Source: Flavobacteriia bacterium
Lineage (GTDB): Bacteria > Bacteroidota > Bacteroidia > Flavobacteriales > Flavobacteriaceae
Direction of reading: 5' to 3'
DNA length: 9,481 nt
Assembly: GCA_011330545.1 (NCBI GenBank)
Contig: DRQI01000167.1
Coordinates: 1 to 9,481, forward strand
A program made the position numbers and the translations under genes. The notes under the pieces were generated by a model. It saw only the letters and a program-made list of their open reading frames with translations, did no database searches and was not told the origin of the DNA. Shown piece by piece: positions 1-6,507 of this stretch; the first letter of the stretch is position 1, and the number at the start of each line of letters is the position of its first letter.

Positions 1-593
1 ATGGCAAGAATTCTATATTGGGAAGAATGCCCGGCGATGAATGGCAGCGTTTTGCCAACCTACGGTTACTTTACGGATATATGTTTACCCATCCCGGTAC
101 CAAACTCAATTTTATGGGTGGTGAATTTGGGCAATACAACGAATGGGATTTTAACCATAGCCTAGATTGGGATTTATTGCAATTTGAACCCCATAAAAAA
201 CTGCAAGCCTATGTTGCGGCATTGAATACGTTTTATCGCCATACCCCGGCATTATATCAAAAACAATTTAGCGCCGAAGGCTTTGAATGGATAAGTTATC
301 AAGACAGTGAAAATGCCGTACTTTCGTTTATGAGAAAAGGATACCATGCCAATGAAGACATTTTAGTGGTATGCAATTTTACACCGGCGCTGCACGAAGC
401 ATATAAATTAGGAGTTCCGAAAGGAGGAATGCTACTTGAAATTTTTAATAGTGATGCTAAAAAATTTGGAGGGAGTGGTGTTTTAAATTCTAAAAAAATT
501 GCCATCTACAAAGAACCTAGCGATGGCCGAAAATTCTCGGCAACTTTAAAATTGCCGCCGTTAGGAATAACGGCCTTTAAAATTGAAGAATAA
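1..593 (+). CDS. glgB: 1,4-alpha-glucan (glycogen) branching enzyme, C-terminal part
   Basis: This is the 3' part of a gene that begins before the window; the frame is open from base 3 and ends at TAA 591-593, giving 196 whole codons. GlgB (GH13) cuts alpha-1,4-glucan chains and re-attaches them as alpha-1,6 branches during cytoplasmic glycogen synthesis. The first residues, GKNSILGRMPGDEWQRFANL, match the segment just after the third catalytic Asp of the family. They are followed by the conserved MGGEFGQYNEWDF stretch and a C-terminal all-beta domain (from about residue 105) with VVCNFTP and the terminal LPPLGITAFKI. The remaining length agrees with the family: E. coli GlgB (about 728 aa) has roughly 200 residues after this point. 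The catalytic residues lie upstream and cannot be checked. No internal stop or frameshift is seen. A GH31 glucosidase follows 123 nt downstream on the same strand. Confidence 0.96.
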   Translation, partial: GKNSILGRMPGDEWQRFANLRLLYGYMFTHPGTKLNFMGGEFGQYNEWDFNHSLDWDLLQFEPHKKLQAYVAALNTFYRHTPALYQKQFSAEGFEWISYQDSENAVLSFMRKGYHANEDILVVCNFTPALHEAYKLGVPKGGMLLEIFNSDAKKFGGSGVLNSKKIAIYKEPSDGRKFSATLKLPPLGITAFKIEE

Positions 594-666
594 ATTATCT
601 TCAAAAAATACAATTGTTATTTACAATTCTAATAAAGAATAGACATTATTTTACGATAAACAAACC

Positions 667-695
667 TGTTAAAAGGGTATATTTTAGTAGGTTTG
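667..695 (+). promoter_or_regulatory. Bacteroidota-type promoter of the GH31 gene
   Basis: The box TAGGTTTG at 688-695 fits the Bacteroidota -7 consensus TAnnTTTG exactly. A weak -33 candidate (TGTT, 667-670) lies 17 nt upstream. The predicted transcript would start around 700-704, giving a short leader before ATG 717. The -7 match is seen directly; the -33 assignment is tentative. Confidence 0.5.
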
Positions 696-716
696 CCTAG
701 TTTTTACAAAACAACT

Positions 717-3116
717 ATGATTACAAATACCGAATTAGAACTCAAAGGAAATCAGTTTCCTACACACATTGTTTCGTATAAAAAAGACATAGACACGTTA
801 ACCTTTTCTACGGCTAACAATGTTACCTTACAAATAACCATTATCAGGGGCAGTGTATTTCGGTTTCGATATACCACGTGCTTTGCCTTTAAAAATGATT
901 TTTCGTATGCCATAACGCAGTATGCGAGTAGGGGATATAGCCGCTTAGAAATTACAGAAGATGATAAAAATTACATTATCACTACCAAAAGGTTAATTTG
1001 TCATGTAAGCAAAGAGAATTTAAAAATAACATTACTCGACGCAAATGACAATACACTAATTAATGAAGACGAGCTCGGTTTTCACTGGGAAGAAAGTTTT
1101 GAATATGGCGGAAATATTGTTAAAATGAGCAAGATTTCGCATAATGGCGAAAGTTATTACGGCCTTGGCGATAAACCGGTACATTTGAATTTAAAAGGCA
1201 AACGGTTTGAAAATTGGGTAACCGATTCGTATGCGTATGACAAAGGAACCGACCCTATTTATAAAGATATTCCGTTTTATGTGGGCTTACACCAAAATAA
1301 GGCCTACGGAATATTTTTTGACAATACTTTCAGGTCATTTTTTGATTTCGCCCAAGAACGTCGAAATGTTACCAGTTTTTGGGCACAGGGCGGCGAGATG
1401 AATTATTATTTTATGTATGGCCCAAACATAGAAGATGTAGTGGCTAAATATACCGATTTAACAGGAAAACCACATGAACTGCCGCCACTTTGGGCCTTGG
1501 GTTTTCACCAGTGTAAATGGAGCTACTACCCTGAAAAGAATGTAAAAGAAATTACCAAAAAATTCAGAAATTTAAAAATACCCTGTGATGCTATTTATCT
1601 AGACATTGATTATATGGACGGTTTTCGATGTTTTACATGGAACAAAGAATATTTTCCTAATCCCAAGCGAATGGTCAAAGAACTGGCGCAAGATGGTTTT
1701 AAAACCGTAGTAATTATTGATCCGGGCATTAAAATAGATATTGACTATCCCGTTTTTAAAGAAGGCTTAGAAAACGGTTATTTTTGCAAACGTGCAGACG
1801 GCCCCTATATGAAAGGAAAGGTTTGGCCCGGAGAATGTTTTTTTCCTGATTTTACAAAACCCGAAGTACGCCAGTGGTGGTCGGGGTTATTTAAAGAATT
1901 AATTGAAGAGATCGGGGTGAAAGGGGTGTGGAATGATATGAATGAACCTGCCGTTATGGAAGTGCCCAATAAAACCTTTCCAAATGATGTACGGCATGAT
2001 TATGACGGTAATCCGTGTAGCCATCGCAAAGCACATAATATTTACGGCATGCAAATGGCGCGGGCAACTTATCAAGGACTTAAAAAATTTGCATACCCCA
2101 AGCGGCCTTTTGTCATTACTAGAGCCGCTTATGCAGGTACACAGCGTTATACTTCAACATGGACAGGCGACAACATAGCCACTTGGCAACATTTGTGGAT
2201 AGCCAATATTCAAGCACAACGTTTGGCGATGTCAGGGTTTTCGTTTGCCGGAAGTGATATTGGAGGTTTTGCCGAACAGCCCGATGGCGAATTGTTTGCA
2301 CGGTGGATACAATTGGGCGTTTTTCATCCGTTTTGCAGAGTACACTCTTCAGGCGATCACGGCGACCAAGAACCTTGGGCCTTTGATAAAAGTATTACCG
2401 ATATCGTACGGAAGTTTATAGAATTGCGCTATCAACTACTACCGTATTTATATACCGCGTTTTGGCAATATATTACCAAAGGGACACCAATATTGAAATC
2501 ATTGGTAATGTTCGACCAAGACGATACGCAAACCCATTACAGAACCGACGAATTTATTTTTGGCGATAAAATATTAGTATGCCCAATAAACGAACCCAAT
2601 GCAACAGGGCGGCGTATGTATTTTCCAAAAGGAAAATGGTACAATTACTGGACTGACGAAATTATTGACGGCAACCAAGAATGTTGGGTAGCTGCCAATT
2701 TAGACAGCATGCCAATTTTTATAAAATATGGGGCTATCATTCCGAAATACCCGGTACAGCAATATGTTGGCGAAAAAAAAATAGGGCAGCTTAGGCTGGA
2801 CGTTTATTACAAAATGGGAAAAGAAAATTCACAATTATTTGATGATGAGCAAGATGGTTATGATTATAAAAAAGGAAAATACAGCTTACGGACTTTTAAG
2901 CTGGTAGGAAAAGAAAAAGAATTAATCATACACCAACACAAATCGGGTACGTTTAAAACGGCCTACAAAACCTTTAAATTAAAACTACATGGCTTACCGT
3001 TTAAAATTTCAAAAATTCAAATTGATAATGAAGAAATAATTTTTGAAAATGCCAAAGTAAATGGAGACAATACCTTAATTATTGATAAAGATTTTACAGA
3101 ATTGCATATTATTTAG
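717..3116 (+). CDS. GH31 family alpha-glucosidase
   Basis: A 799-residue retaining alpha-glycosidase, probably releasing glucose from the non-reducing ends of maltodextrin or glycogen. The order is an N-terminal beta domain (about residues 1-240), the GH31 TIM barrel (about 245-590), then proximal and distal C-terminal beta domains, the last resembling DUF5110. Seen directly: nucleophile Asp407 in GVWNDMNEP; acid/base Asp485 in WTGDN; a FAGSDIGGF segment; and the PFCRVHS motif. There is no signal peptide, so it should be cytoplasmic. I chose ATG 717 because the upstream in-frame TTG 693 lies inside the promoter -7 box and adds eight unconserved residues. The ribosome site is weak and A-rich, as is usual in this phylum. 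The position directly after glgB supports a role in glycogen turnover. A GH31 enzyme could also act on other alpha-glucosides or alpha-xylosides; the precise substrate cannot be read from the sequence. Confidence 0.95.
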   Translation: MITNTELELKGNQFPTHIVSYKKDIDTLTFSTANNVTLQITIIRGSVFRFRYTTCFAFKNDFSYAITQYASRGYSRLEITEDDKNYIITTKRLICHVSKENLKITLLDANDNTLINEDELGFHWEESFEYGGNIVKMSKISHNGESYYGLGDKPVHLNLKGKRFENWVTDSYAYDKGTDPIYKDIPFYVGLHQNKAYGIFFDNTFRSFFDFAQERRNVTSFWAQGGEMNYYFMYGPNIEDVVAKYTDLTGKPHELPPLWALGFHQCKWSYYPEKNVKEITKKFRNLKIPCDAIYLDIDYMDGFRCFTWNKEYFPNPKRMVKELAQDGFKTVVIIDPGIKIDIDYPVFKEGLENGYFCKRADGPYMKGKVWPGECFFPDFTKPEVRQWWSGLFKELIEEIGVKGVWNDMNEPAVMEVPNKTFPNDVRHDYDGNPCSHRKAHNIYGMQMARATYQGLKKFAYPKRPFVITRAAYAGTQRYTSTWTGDNIATWQHLWIANIQAQRLAMSGFSFAGSDIGGFAEQPDGELFARWIQLGVFHPFCRVHSSGDHGDQEPWAFDKSITDIVRKFIELRYQLLPYLYTAFWQYITKGTPILKSLVMFDQDDTQTHYRTDEFIFGDKILVCPINEPNATGRRMYFPKGKWYNYWTDEIIDGNQECWVAANLDSMPIFIKYGAIIPKYPVQQYVGEKKIGQLRLDVYYKMGKENSQLFDDEQDGYDYKKGKYSLRTFKLVGKEKELIIHQHKSGTFKTAYKTFKLKLHGLPFKISKIQIDNEEIIFENAKVNGDNTLIIDKDFTELHII

Positions 3117-3178
3117 CCAAGATTACAGGCTTGCAATAAGAATTGAGTGGTAGTTCAATCACCAAAAAAACCTGTGTC

Positions 3179-3296
3179 AATCAGCCAAATCATTGTTATC
3201 AGCGTTTCATTTACTCACACGAGCCATGACAACCCACATTTCATGCATACAAAAGAATCAGCGTCAAATCAGTTAAATCAGCGTCATCAGCGTTCC
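3179..3296. repeat. Two blocks of degenerate 9-nt-period repeat (AATCAGCGT)
   Basis: The gap between the convergent GH31 and HMA-like genes holds two runs of a 9-nt unit. Block 1 has units starting at 3179, 3188 and 3197 (AATCAGCCA, AATCATTGT, TATCAGCGT). Block 2 has units starting at 3256, 3267, 3276 and 3285 (AATCAGCGT plus CA, AATCAGTTA, AATCAGCGT, CATCAGCGT). Both blocks end in the same ATCAGCGTTYCAT (3198-3210 and 3286-3298). Stops in the frames tried (for example TAA after 16 codons from the ATG at 3224) argue that it is not coding. No clear terminator for either flanking gene was found in the gap. Confidence 0.7.
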
Positions 3297-3376
3297 ATAA
3301 ACCTGATAAAAACGACAAAATAACCACGCTGCCTTATTTCAATTGCGATAGATACAACCTTGAGAGAGGTACATAT

Positions 3377-3637
3377 CTAAAGTTTTAAAAGGCCTTTAGG
3401 GATAACATGAAAACCTATGCCAACCGCTTTTTGTTCAATGTCTTCAACTTTAACTAAGGCATTTGTAAGTATCTTTAATTCTCGAGGAAACACCTCATTG
3501 TTAATGATAACATCTTTTACACCTCTTAAAGTTAAAAGCTCCTTTTTAATGGTGAGCAAGTCAGTGTCTTTTTTCGCATTGGTTTCAAAAACCTTTCCGT
3601 GATTTCCGGGAATTATATGTTCTGTTAGTAAGCTCAT
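3377..3637 (-). CDS. Small HMA-like (ferredoxin-fold) protein lacking the metal-binding cysteines
   Basis: An 86-residue soluble protein. The pattern of alternating strands and helices with LLTIKKELLTLRGVKDVIIN (about residues 27-46) resembles the heavy-metal-associated beta-alpha-beta-beta-alpha-beta fold, where a helix is followed by GV and a hydrophobic strand. It contains no cysteine at all, so the CXXC copper site of true HMA domains is absent and a metal role should not be assumed. The region around residue 50 reads VFPREL, and the protein ends in GFHVIPKGLLKL. The start is ATG, only 5 nt after the stop of the DUF6134 gene, implying translational coupling. It is the last gene of the phosphate-transport cluster. 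The fold assignment is a pattern-level inference; the function is unknown. Confidence 0.75.
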   Translation of the reverse strand: MSLLTEHIIPGNHGKVFETNAKKDTDLLTIKKELLTLRGVKDVIINNEVFPRELKILTNALVKVEDIEQKAVGIGFHVIPKGLLKL

Positions 3638-3642
3638 AATGA

Positions 3643-4233
3643 TTAAATTTTGGTTAACGTAAAAGGCATTAGACTATGGTGATTCATCGTAGTTACAAGA
3701 ATACCATTTTGATAGGTATATTCACTCAAAAGGCCGTTTTTCGGATTTGTAATTTGATACTCATGGTTTCCTAAGGCTTTAATAGGTTTGTCTATGGCGT
3801 GAAATTCTGAGTATACGGTTGTAATTCCTTTCGGCTCTTTAAAGTATAATAAGGCTCCAGAATATGTTATTTTTTGTAAGAATTTTGACTCGTGGCCATC
3901 TCTTACAATGGTATAATTGGCTCCATTCTTTTCAGTTTTACTCGTTGTATGTATTTTTCCATTTACATAAGTTGTTACAGAACTAAAGAGAAGTTCATCA
4001 TCTTTATAGGTACAGTTTAGTTTATATTTTAAATCAACTTTGATAAAAACTTTTATGCTAACTTCGCTAATCACTTCAATTTGCAACAAATTTTCATTTT
4101 CGGTTTTGGTAACTGTAAGATTTCCCACAGGGGTATTTCTAGATGAAATTTTATAATGTGAAGTCTGTGCCACACCGGTATAGTAAATAATGATACATAC
4201 AAATACTATTATTTTGTTTTGTTGAAACATCAT
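3643..4233 (-). CDS. Secreted DUF6134-family protein
   Basis: A 196-residue protein of unknown function. The N-terminus has a lysine at residue 7, a hydrophobic core (about 8-18) and a likely signal-peptidase I site after VAQ at residue 23, a pattern common in Flavobacteriia. There is no lipobox, so it should be periplasmic or exported. The mature part is rich in alternating beta strands (SHYKISSRNTPVGNLTV, YKLNCTYKDDELLFSS, ALLYFKEPKGITTVYSE), as expected of DUF6134. That family name rests on memory of the phylum's proteins rather than a search. The gene starts with two adjacent ATG codons; the first is used here, giving MM. It lies 38 nt after the DUF47 gene and 5 nt before the HMA-like gene. 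The link to phosphate uptake is positional only. Confidence 0.8.
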   Translation of the reverse strand: MMFQQNKIIVFVCIIIYYTGVAQTSHYKISSRNTPVGNLTVTKTENENLLQIEVISEVSIKVFIKVDLKYKLNCTYKDDELLFSSVTTYVNGKIHTTSKTEKNGANYTIVRDGHESKFLQKITYSGALLYFKEPKGITTVYSEFHAIDKPIKALGNHEYQITNPKNGLLSEYTYQNGILVTTMNHHSLMPFTLTKI

Positions 4234-4271
4234 ATTGATTTTTGACTCCCTAATGAGGGTATTACTTATTT

Positions 4272-4892
4272 TTAATCTACTTTAAACACAATATCTTCTA
4301 TTTGATTGGCACAAAAATGAATCCGTTTACTGATTTCTTTTAATTGTGATAAAATTTCTTTGTGTTTCAAAATAGTGTTCATTTCTTTTTTTTGAAATAA
4401 TAAATTTAACTCTTTTGAATACACCAATACCAATTCATTATCGAGATGGATGATATGATTGACTTTCTTTAAAATTACATCATACTTTTTAGTATTAAAT
4501 AGGCTAAAAGCCATCGTTAATTCTGTTATCTGCTGTTGTAACAAAGTTAATATTTTTTCATATTCTTTTAAATGATGGATATCATAAATAGCTAATTCGT
4601 TGATAAGGTGTTCAACACTTAACACTATCCAATATAAGTACGAATAAGAACGGCTGATGGCTTCTCTGTCTACGGGGGTGATAAATACTTTTTCTAATTG
4701 TTTTAGCTTTTCTTTTCTACTCTTTTTGGCTTCTTTAATCAAATTGAGAATATCATTATCTTCACCTGATGTATATTTTGACACTAACTTTTTAATAACA
4801 CTTTCTGTGATGTTGCTTTGTTGAGTAAGTTCGCCAAAAAAATCAATCACTTCAGGCAAGATTAGGCCTTTTAGTTTTTTTATAAATTTCAT
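4272..4892 (-). CDS. DUF47 / PhoU-like protein, partner of PiT permease
   Basis: A 206-residue all-helical protein of the DUF47 (PhoU-related, TIGR00153) family, which is usually encoded beside PiT permeases and thought to control or assist phosphate transport at the inner face of the membrane. The length fits the family, and VFITPVDREAISRSYSYLY (about 70-88) matches the conserved TPxDRE segment. The C-terminal helix reads HFCANQIEDIVFKV. It is unusual that the acidic pairs expected after the DRE motif (typically a DD pair) and before the CxxVAN-like motif are replaced by SYSYLYWIVLS and KRIHF. Metal binding may therefore be weakened. ATG 4892 was preferred over the in-frame TTG 4895. The gene starts 10 nt after the pit stop, so the two are almost certainly cotranscribed. 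Confidence 0.88.
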   Translation of the reverse strand: MKFIKKLKGLILPEVIDFFGELTQQSNITESVIKKLVSKYTSGEDNDILNLIKEAKKSRKEKLKQLEKVFITPVDREAISRSYSYLYWIVLSVEHLINELAIYDIHHLKEYEKILTLLQQQITELTMAFSLFNTKKYDVILKKVNHIIHLDNELVLVYSKELNLLFQKKEMNTILKHKEILSQLKEISKRIHFCANQIEDIVFKVD

Positions 4893-4902
4893 CAATAAAA
4901 AT

Positions 4903-5928
4903 TTAGTTTAGTAATTTCATAAATATATAACAGAATACAGCTCCCATGAGCATTGAACTCGGAATGTTTAATAACCATCCGTTTACGATATTTTTTGTAA
5001 TGCCCCACCGTACGTGTTTGGGGTGTTCGCCGGCACCTACGCCCATGAGCGTGGTAGTAACCACCTGGGTAGTAGAGGTTGGGGCACCTATAAATGAGGA
5101 GCCCAAAATGACAGCGGCAGCACCAATTTGGTCTGCCACAGAATGATATACTTTTACTTTATAAATGCCAAATCCTACAGTTTTTATAATGCTCCAACCT
5201 CCAAACATGGTTCCTAAGGTAAAGGCACTGGCACAAGAAAGGATGACCCAAGTAGGTACAGTAAACTCACTATAAACACTACTGGCAAGTAAAAGCATGC
5301 CGATAATTCCCATTCCTTTTTGGCCATCGTTGGTACCGTGGCTAAAAGCTAGCCAACTTACCGTAAAATATTGTGTAACAACAAATATTTTTTTTGATTT
5401 TATACTCAATCGTTTAAAAAGGAGTAGGAAGAGTTTCATAATCAAAAATCCGACAAAAAATCCGGCTAACGGCGAAAAGATAATACCGGTTACAATTTTC
5501 ATAAAGCCTGCAATATGCCCATTGAATAATTCTTGAATTCCCCAATGTACATGGCTGCTCCCCAATGCGTACAGGGCAGCTCCCACTAGGCCACTCGTTA
5601 GTGAATTGGATGATGAACTGGGCAAGCCGAATTTCCAAGTAATCAAATTATAAGTTATGGCTGCCAATATTGCCGAAAAAACGACACTTTGGGCAATATA
5701 AACTTCTGTATGGCCTATTTGCACAAACTCTCCAATGGTATTTGCCACCGCCAACCCACCTAGAAATGGCCCTAAAAAAGTAAATACCGATACAATAATG
5801 ATGGCAATAGTGGGTGTCATGGTTCTTGAGGCAATGGCTGTAGCTATCATATCTGCAGCATCGTGAAAACCATTGGTAAAATCATAGAACAACACTAAGG
5901 CAACTCCGATAAAAAGTATCATACTCAT
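4903..5928 (-). CDS. pit: PiT-family inorganic phosphate permease
   Basis: A 341-residue inner-membrane symporter of the PiT family, importing inorganic phosphate with a cation (H+ or Na+; not decidable here). It has about ten hydrophobic segments. The two inverted family repeats are visible. The first has NGFHDAADMIAT (about 19-30) with GLPSSSSNSLTSGLVG (about 101-116). The second has AFSHGTNDGQKGMG (about 194-207) with GAPTSTTQVVTTTLMGVG near residue 283. In the first repeat the Asn normally seen in the GxxDxxN signature is Asp26. The start was placed at ATG 5928: the longer TTG 5961 extension is polar and runs into the neighbouring inverted repeat (5946-6116). This is the first gene of a cluster with DUF47, DUF6134 and HMA-like genes. 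Its promoter must lie in or beyond the palindromic island; I found no clean TAnnTTTG box close to the ATG. Confidence 0.94.
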   Translation of the reverse strand: MSMILFIGVALVLFYDFTNGFHDAADMIATAIASRTMTPTIAIIIVSVFTFLGPFLGGLAVANTIGEFVQIGHTEVYIAQSVVFSAILAAITYNLITWKFGLPSSSSNSLTSGLVGAALYALGSSHVHWGIQELFNGHIAGFMKIVTGIIFSPLAGFFVGFLIMKLFLLLFKRLSIKSKKIFVVTQYFTVSWLAFSHGTNDGQKGMGIIGMLLLASSVYSEFTVPTWVILSCASAFTLGTMFGGWSIIKTVGFGIYKVKVYHSVADQIGAAAVILGSSFIGAPTSTTQVVTTTLMGVGAGEHPKHVRWGITKNIVNGWLLNIPSSMLMGAVFCYIFMKLLN

Positions 5929-5945
5929 ACTTGTTGTTTTATTTA

Positions 5946-6116
5946 AACTCAGATTATGCAATAGACTTCCTATTCCGTTCAGAAATCACTGCAAAATAGG
6001 TCGTTTCACTGCGTTTTCAAAATTAACCGTAGCGGTGCTACGCTTAATTTAGTAAAACACCCTATTTTATTGCGCTTTCCTAACTCATAATGTAACTCTA
6101 TTGCATAATCTGGGTT
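5946..6116. repeat. Palindromic repeat unit A (about 171 bp, MITE-like)
   Basis: The left end (5946-5965, AACTCAGATTATGCAATAGA) and the right end (6097-6116) are inverted copies identical at 19 of 20 positions. Further imperfect pairing runs inward: GCAAAATAGG (5991-6000) against CCTATTTTATTGC (6061-6073), and TTTTCAAAATTAA against TTAATTTAGTAAAA. The pairing converges on a central hairpin GTAGC-GGT-GCTAC (6029-6041). No open reading frame of note is present. The unit begins 17 nt upstream of the pit ATG. It is related to unit B at both ends and at the centre. Confidence 0.75.
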
Positions 6117-6117
6117 G

Positions 6118-6286
6118 AACCCGCATTATGTAATAGAAAACCTATTGCGTCTTCAAACTCTTAGCCCATGGTCGCTACGCTGCTTTTCCCTCACTCACCA
6201 TAGCGGTGCTATGCTTCTTTCACGAAAAGCCCCATGACCGTTGGGTTTGAACCCTCATAACAATTTTCTATTACATAATGCGGGTT
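6118..6286. repeat. Palindromic repeat unit B (about 169 bp, MITE-like)
   Basis: The ends 6118-6140 and 6264-6286 form a perfect 23-bp inverted repeat beginning AACCCGCATTATGTAATAGA. Inside it are TTCAAAC (6152-6158) against GTTTGAA (6245-6251), GCTTTTC (6182-6188) against GAAAAGC (6224-6230), and a central hairpin ATAGC-GGT-GCTAT (6200-6212). Unit B shares its terminal consensus, the subterminal CCTATTSCGT and CTCATAA words and the central TAGCGGTGCTA with unit A, in the same order. Its left end lies one base from the right end of unit A, so the abutting ends form an imperfect 38-bp palindrome. Confidence 0.78.
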
Positions 6287-6294
6287 GAAATATA

Positions 6295-6501
6295 TGGCTA
6301 AGTTCTAATTATAACAACATAGCAACTAAATTATTAAATGAGGTTCTAAAATAACTAATGACAGCACACGGTTTCGCGCTAAAATTCTCCTGCAAGGTTT
6401 ATCCAAACCTTATAAGTTTTAATTGTATTGCCTACAAGGCCCCGAAGGCCTTGCAGGGACGCTATTTACTACTTATTGCTGAAGTAAATAGAACTTAGCC
6501 A
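6295..6501. repeat. Third inverted-repeat element (207 bp)
   Basis: Ends 6295-6311 (TGGCTAAGTTCTAATTA) and 6485-6501 are inverted copies matching at 16 of 17 positions, the first 13 perfectly. The terminal sequence is unrelated to units A and B. The interior holds two hairpins, AAGGTTT-ATCC-AAACCTT (6394-6411) and a stronger one at 6431-6457, but no reading frame. The right end lies 6 nt past the cydB stop and the left end 8 nt from unit B. Confidence 0.6.
6431..6457 (-). terminator. Strong hairpin in the 3' region of the cydAB transcript
   Basis: On the minus strand an 11-bp stem with one G-U wobble closes a TTCGG loop (arms 6447-6457 and 6431-6441). It begins about 50 nt after the cydB stop. 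The plus strand would instead carry an A-C mismatch, so the structure is better as minus-strand RNA. No T-run follows directly, so it may be an mRNA-stabilising or processing hairpin rather than an intrinsic terminator. Confidence 0.4.
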
Positions 6502-6507
6502 GTCATA

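Noticed and set aside
612..628. AATTGT-TATTT-ACAATT as a terminator of glgB
   Set aside because: The stem is only 6 bp, AT-rich and has no T-run, so it is too weak to call.
3179..3296. Repeat blocks as a CRISPR array
   Set aside because: Units are 9 nt, degenerate and contiguous; there are no uniform spacers and no cas genes.
4240..4262. CCCT-CATT-AGGG hairpin between the DUF47 and DUF6134 genes
   Set aside because: A 4-bp stem is not distinguishable from chance, and the short gap suggests read-through.
5929..5961. Upstream TTG start of pit
   Set aside because: It adds a polar extension that runs into the end of repeat unit A; ATG 5928 gives the normal N-terminus.
5940..6295. Target-site duplications around units A and B
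   Set aside because: The flanking bases give no convincing direct repeat; only a loose TTGAA/TTTAA resemblance is present.
6287..6507. A CydX-like small subunit gene after cydB
   Set aside because: No short frame with a start, a membrane segment and suitable length was found on the minus strand.
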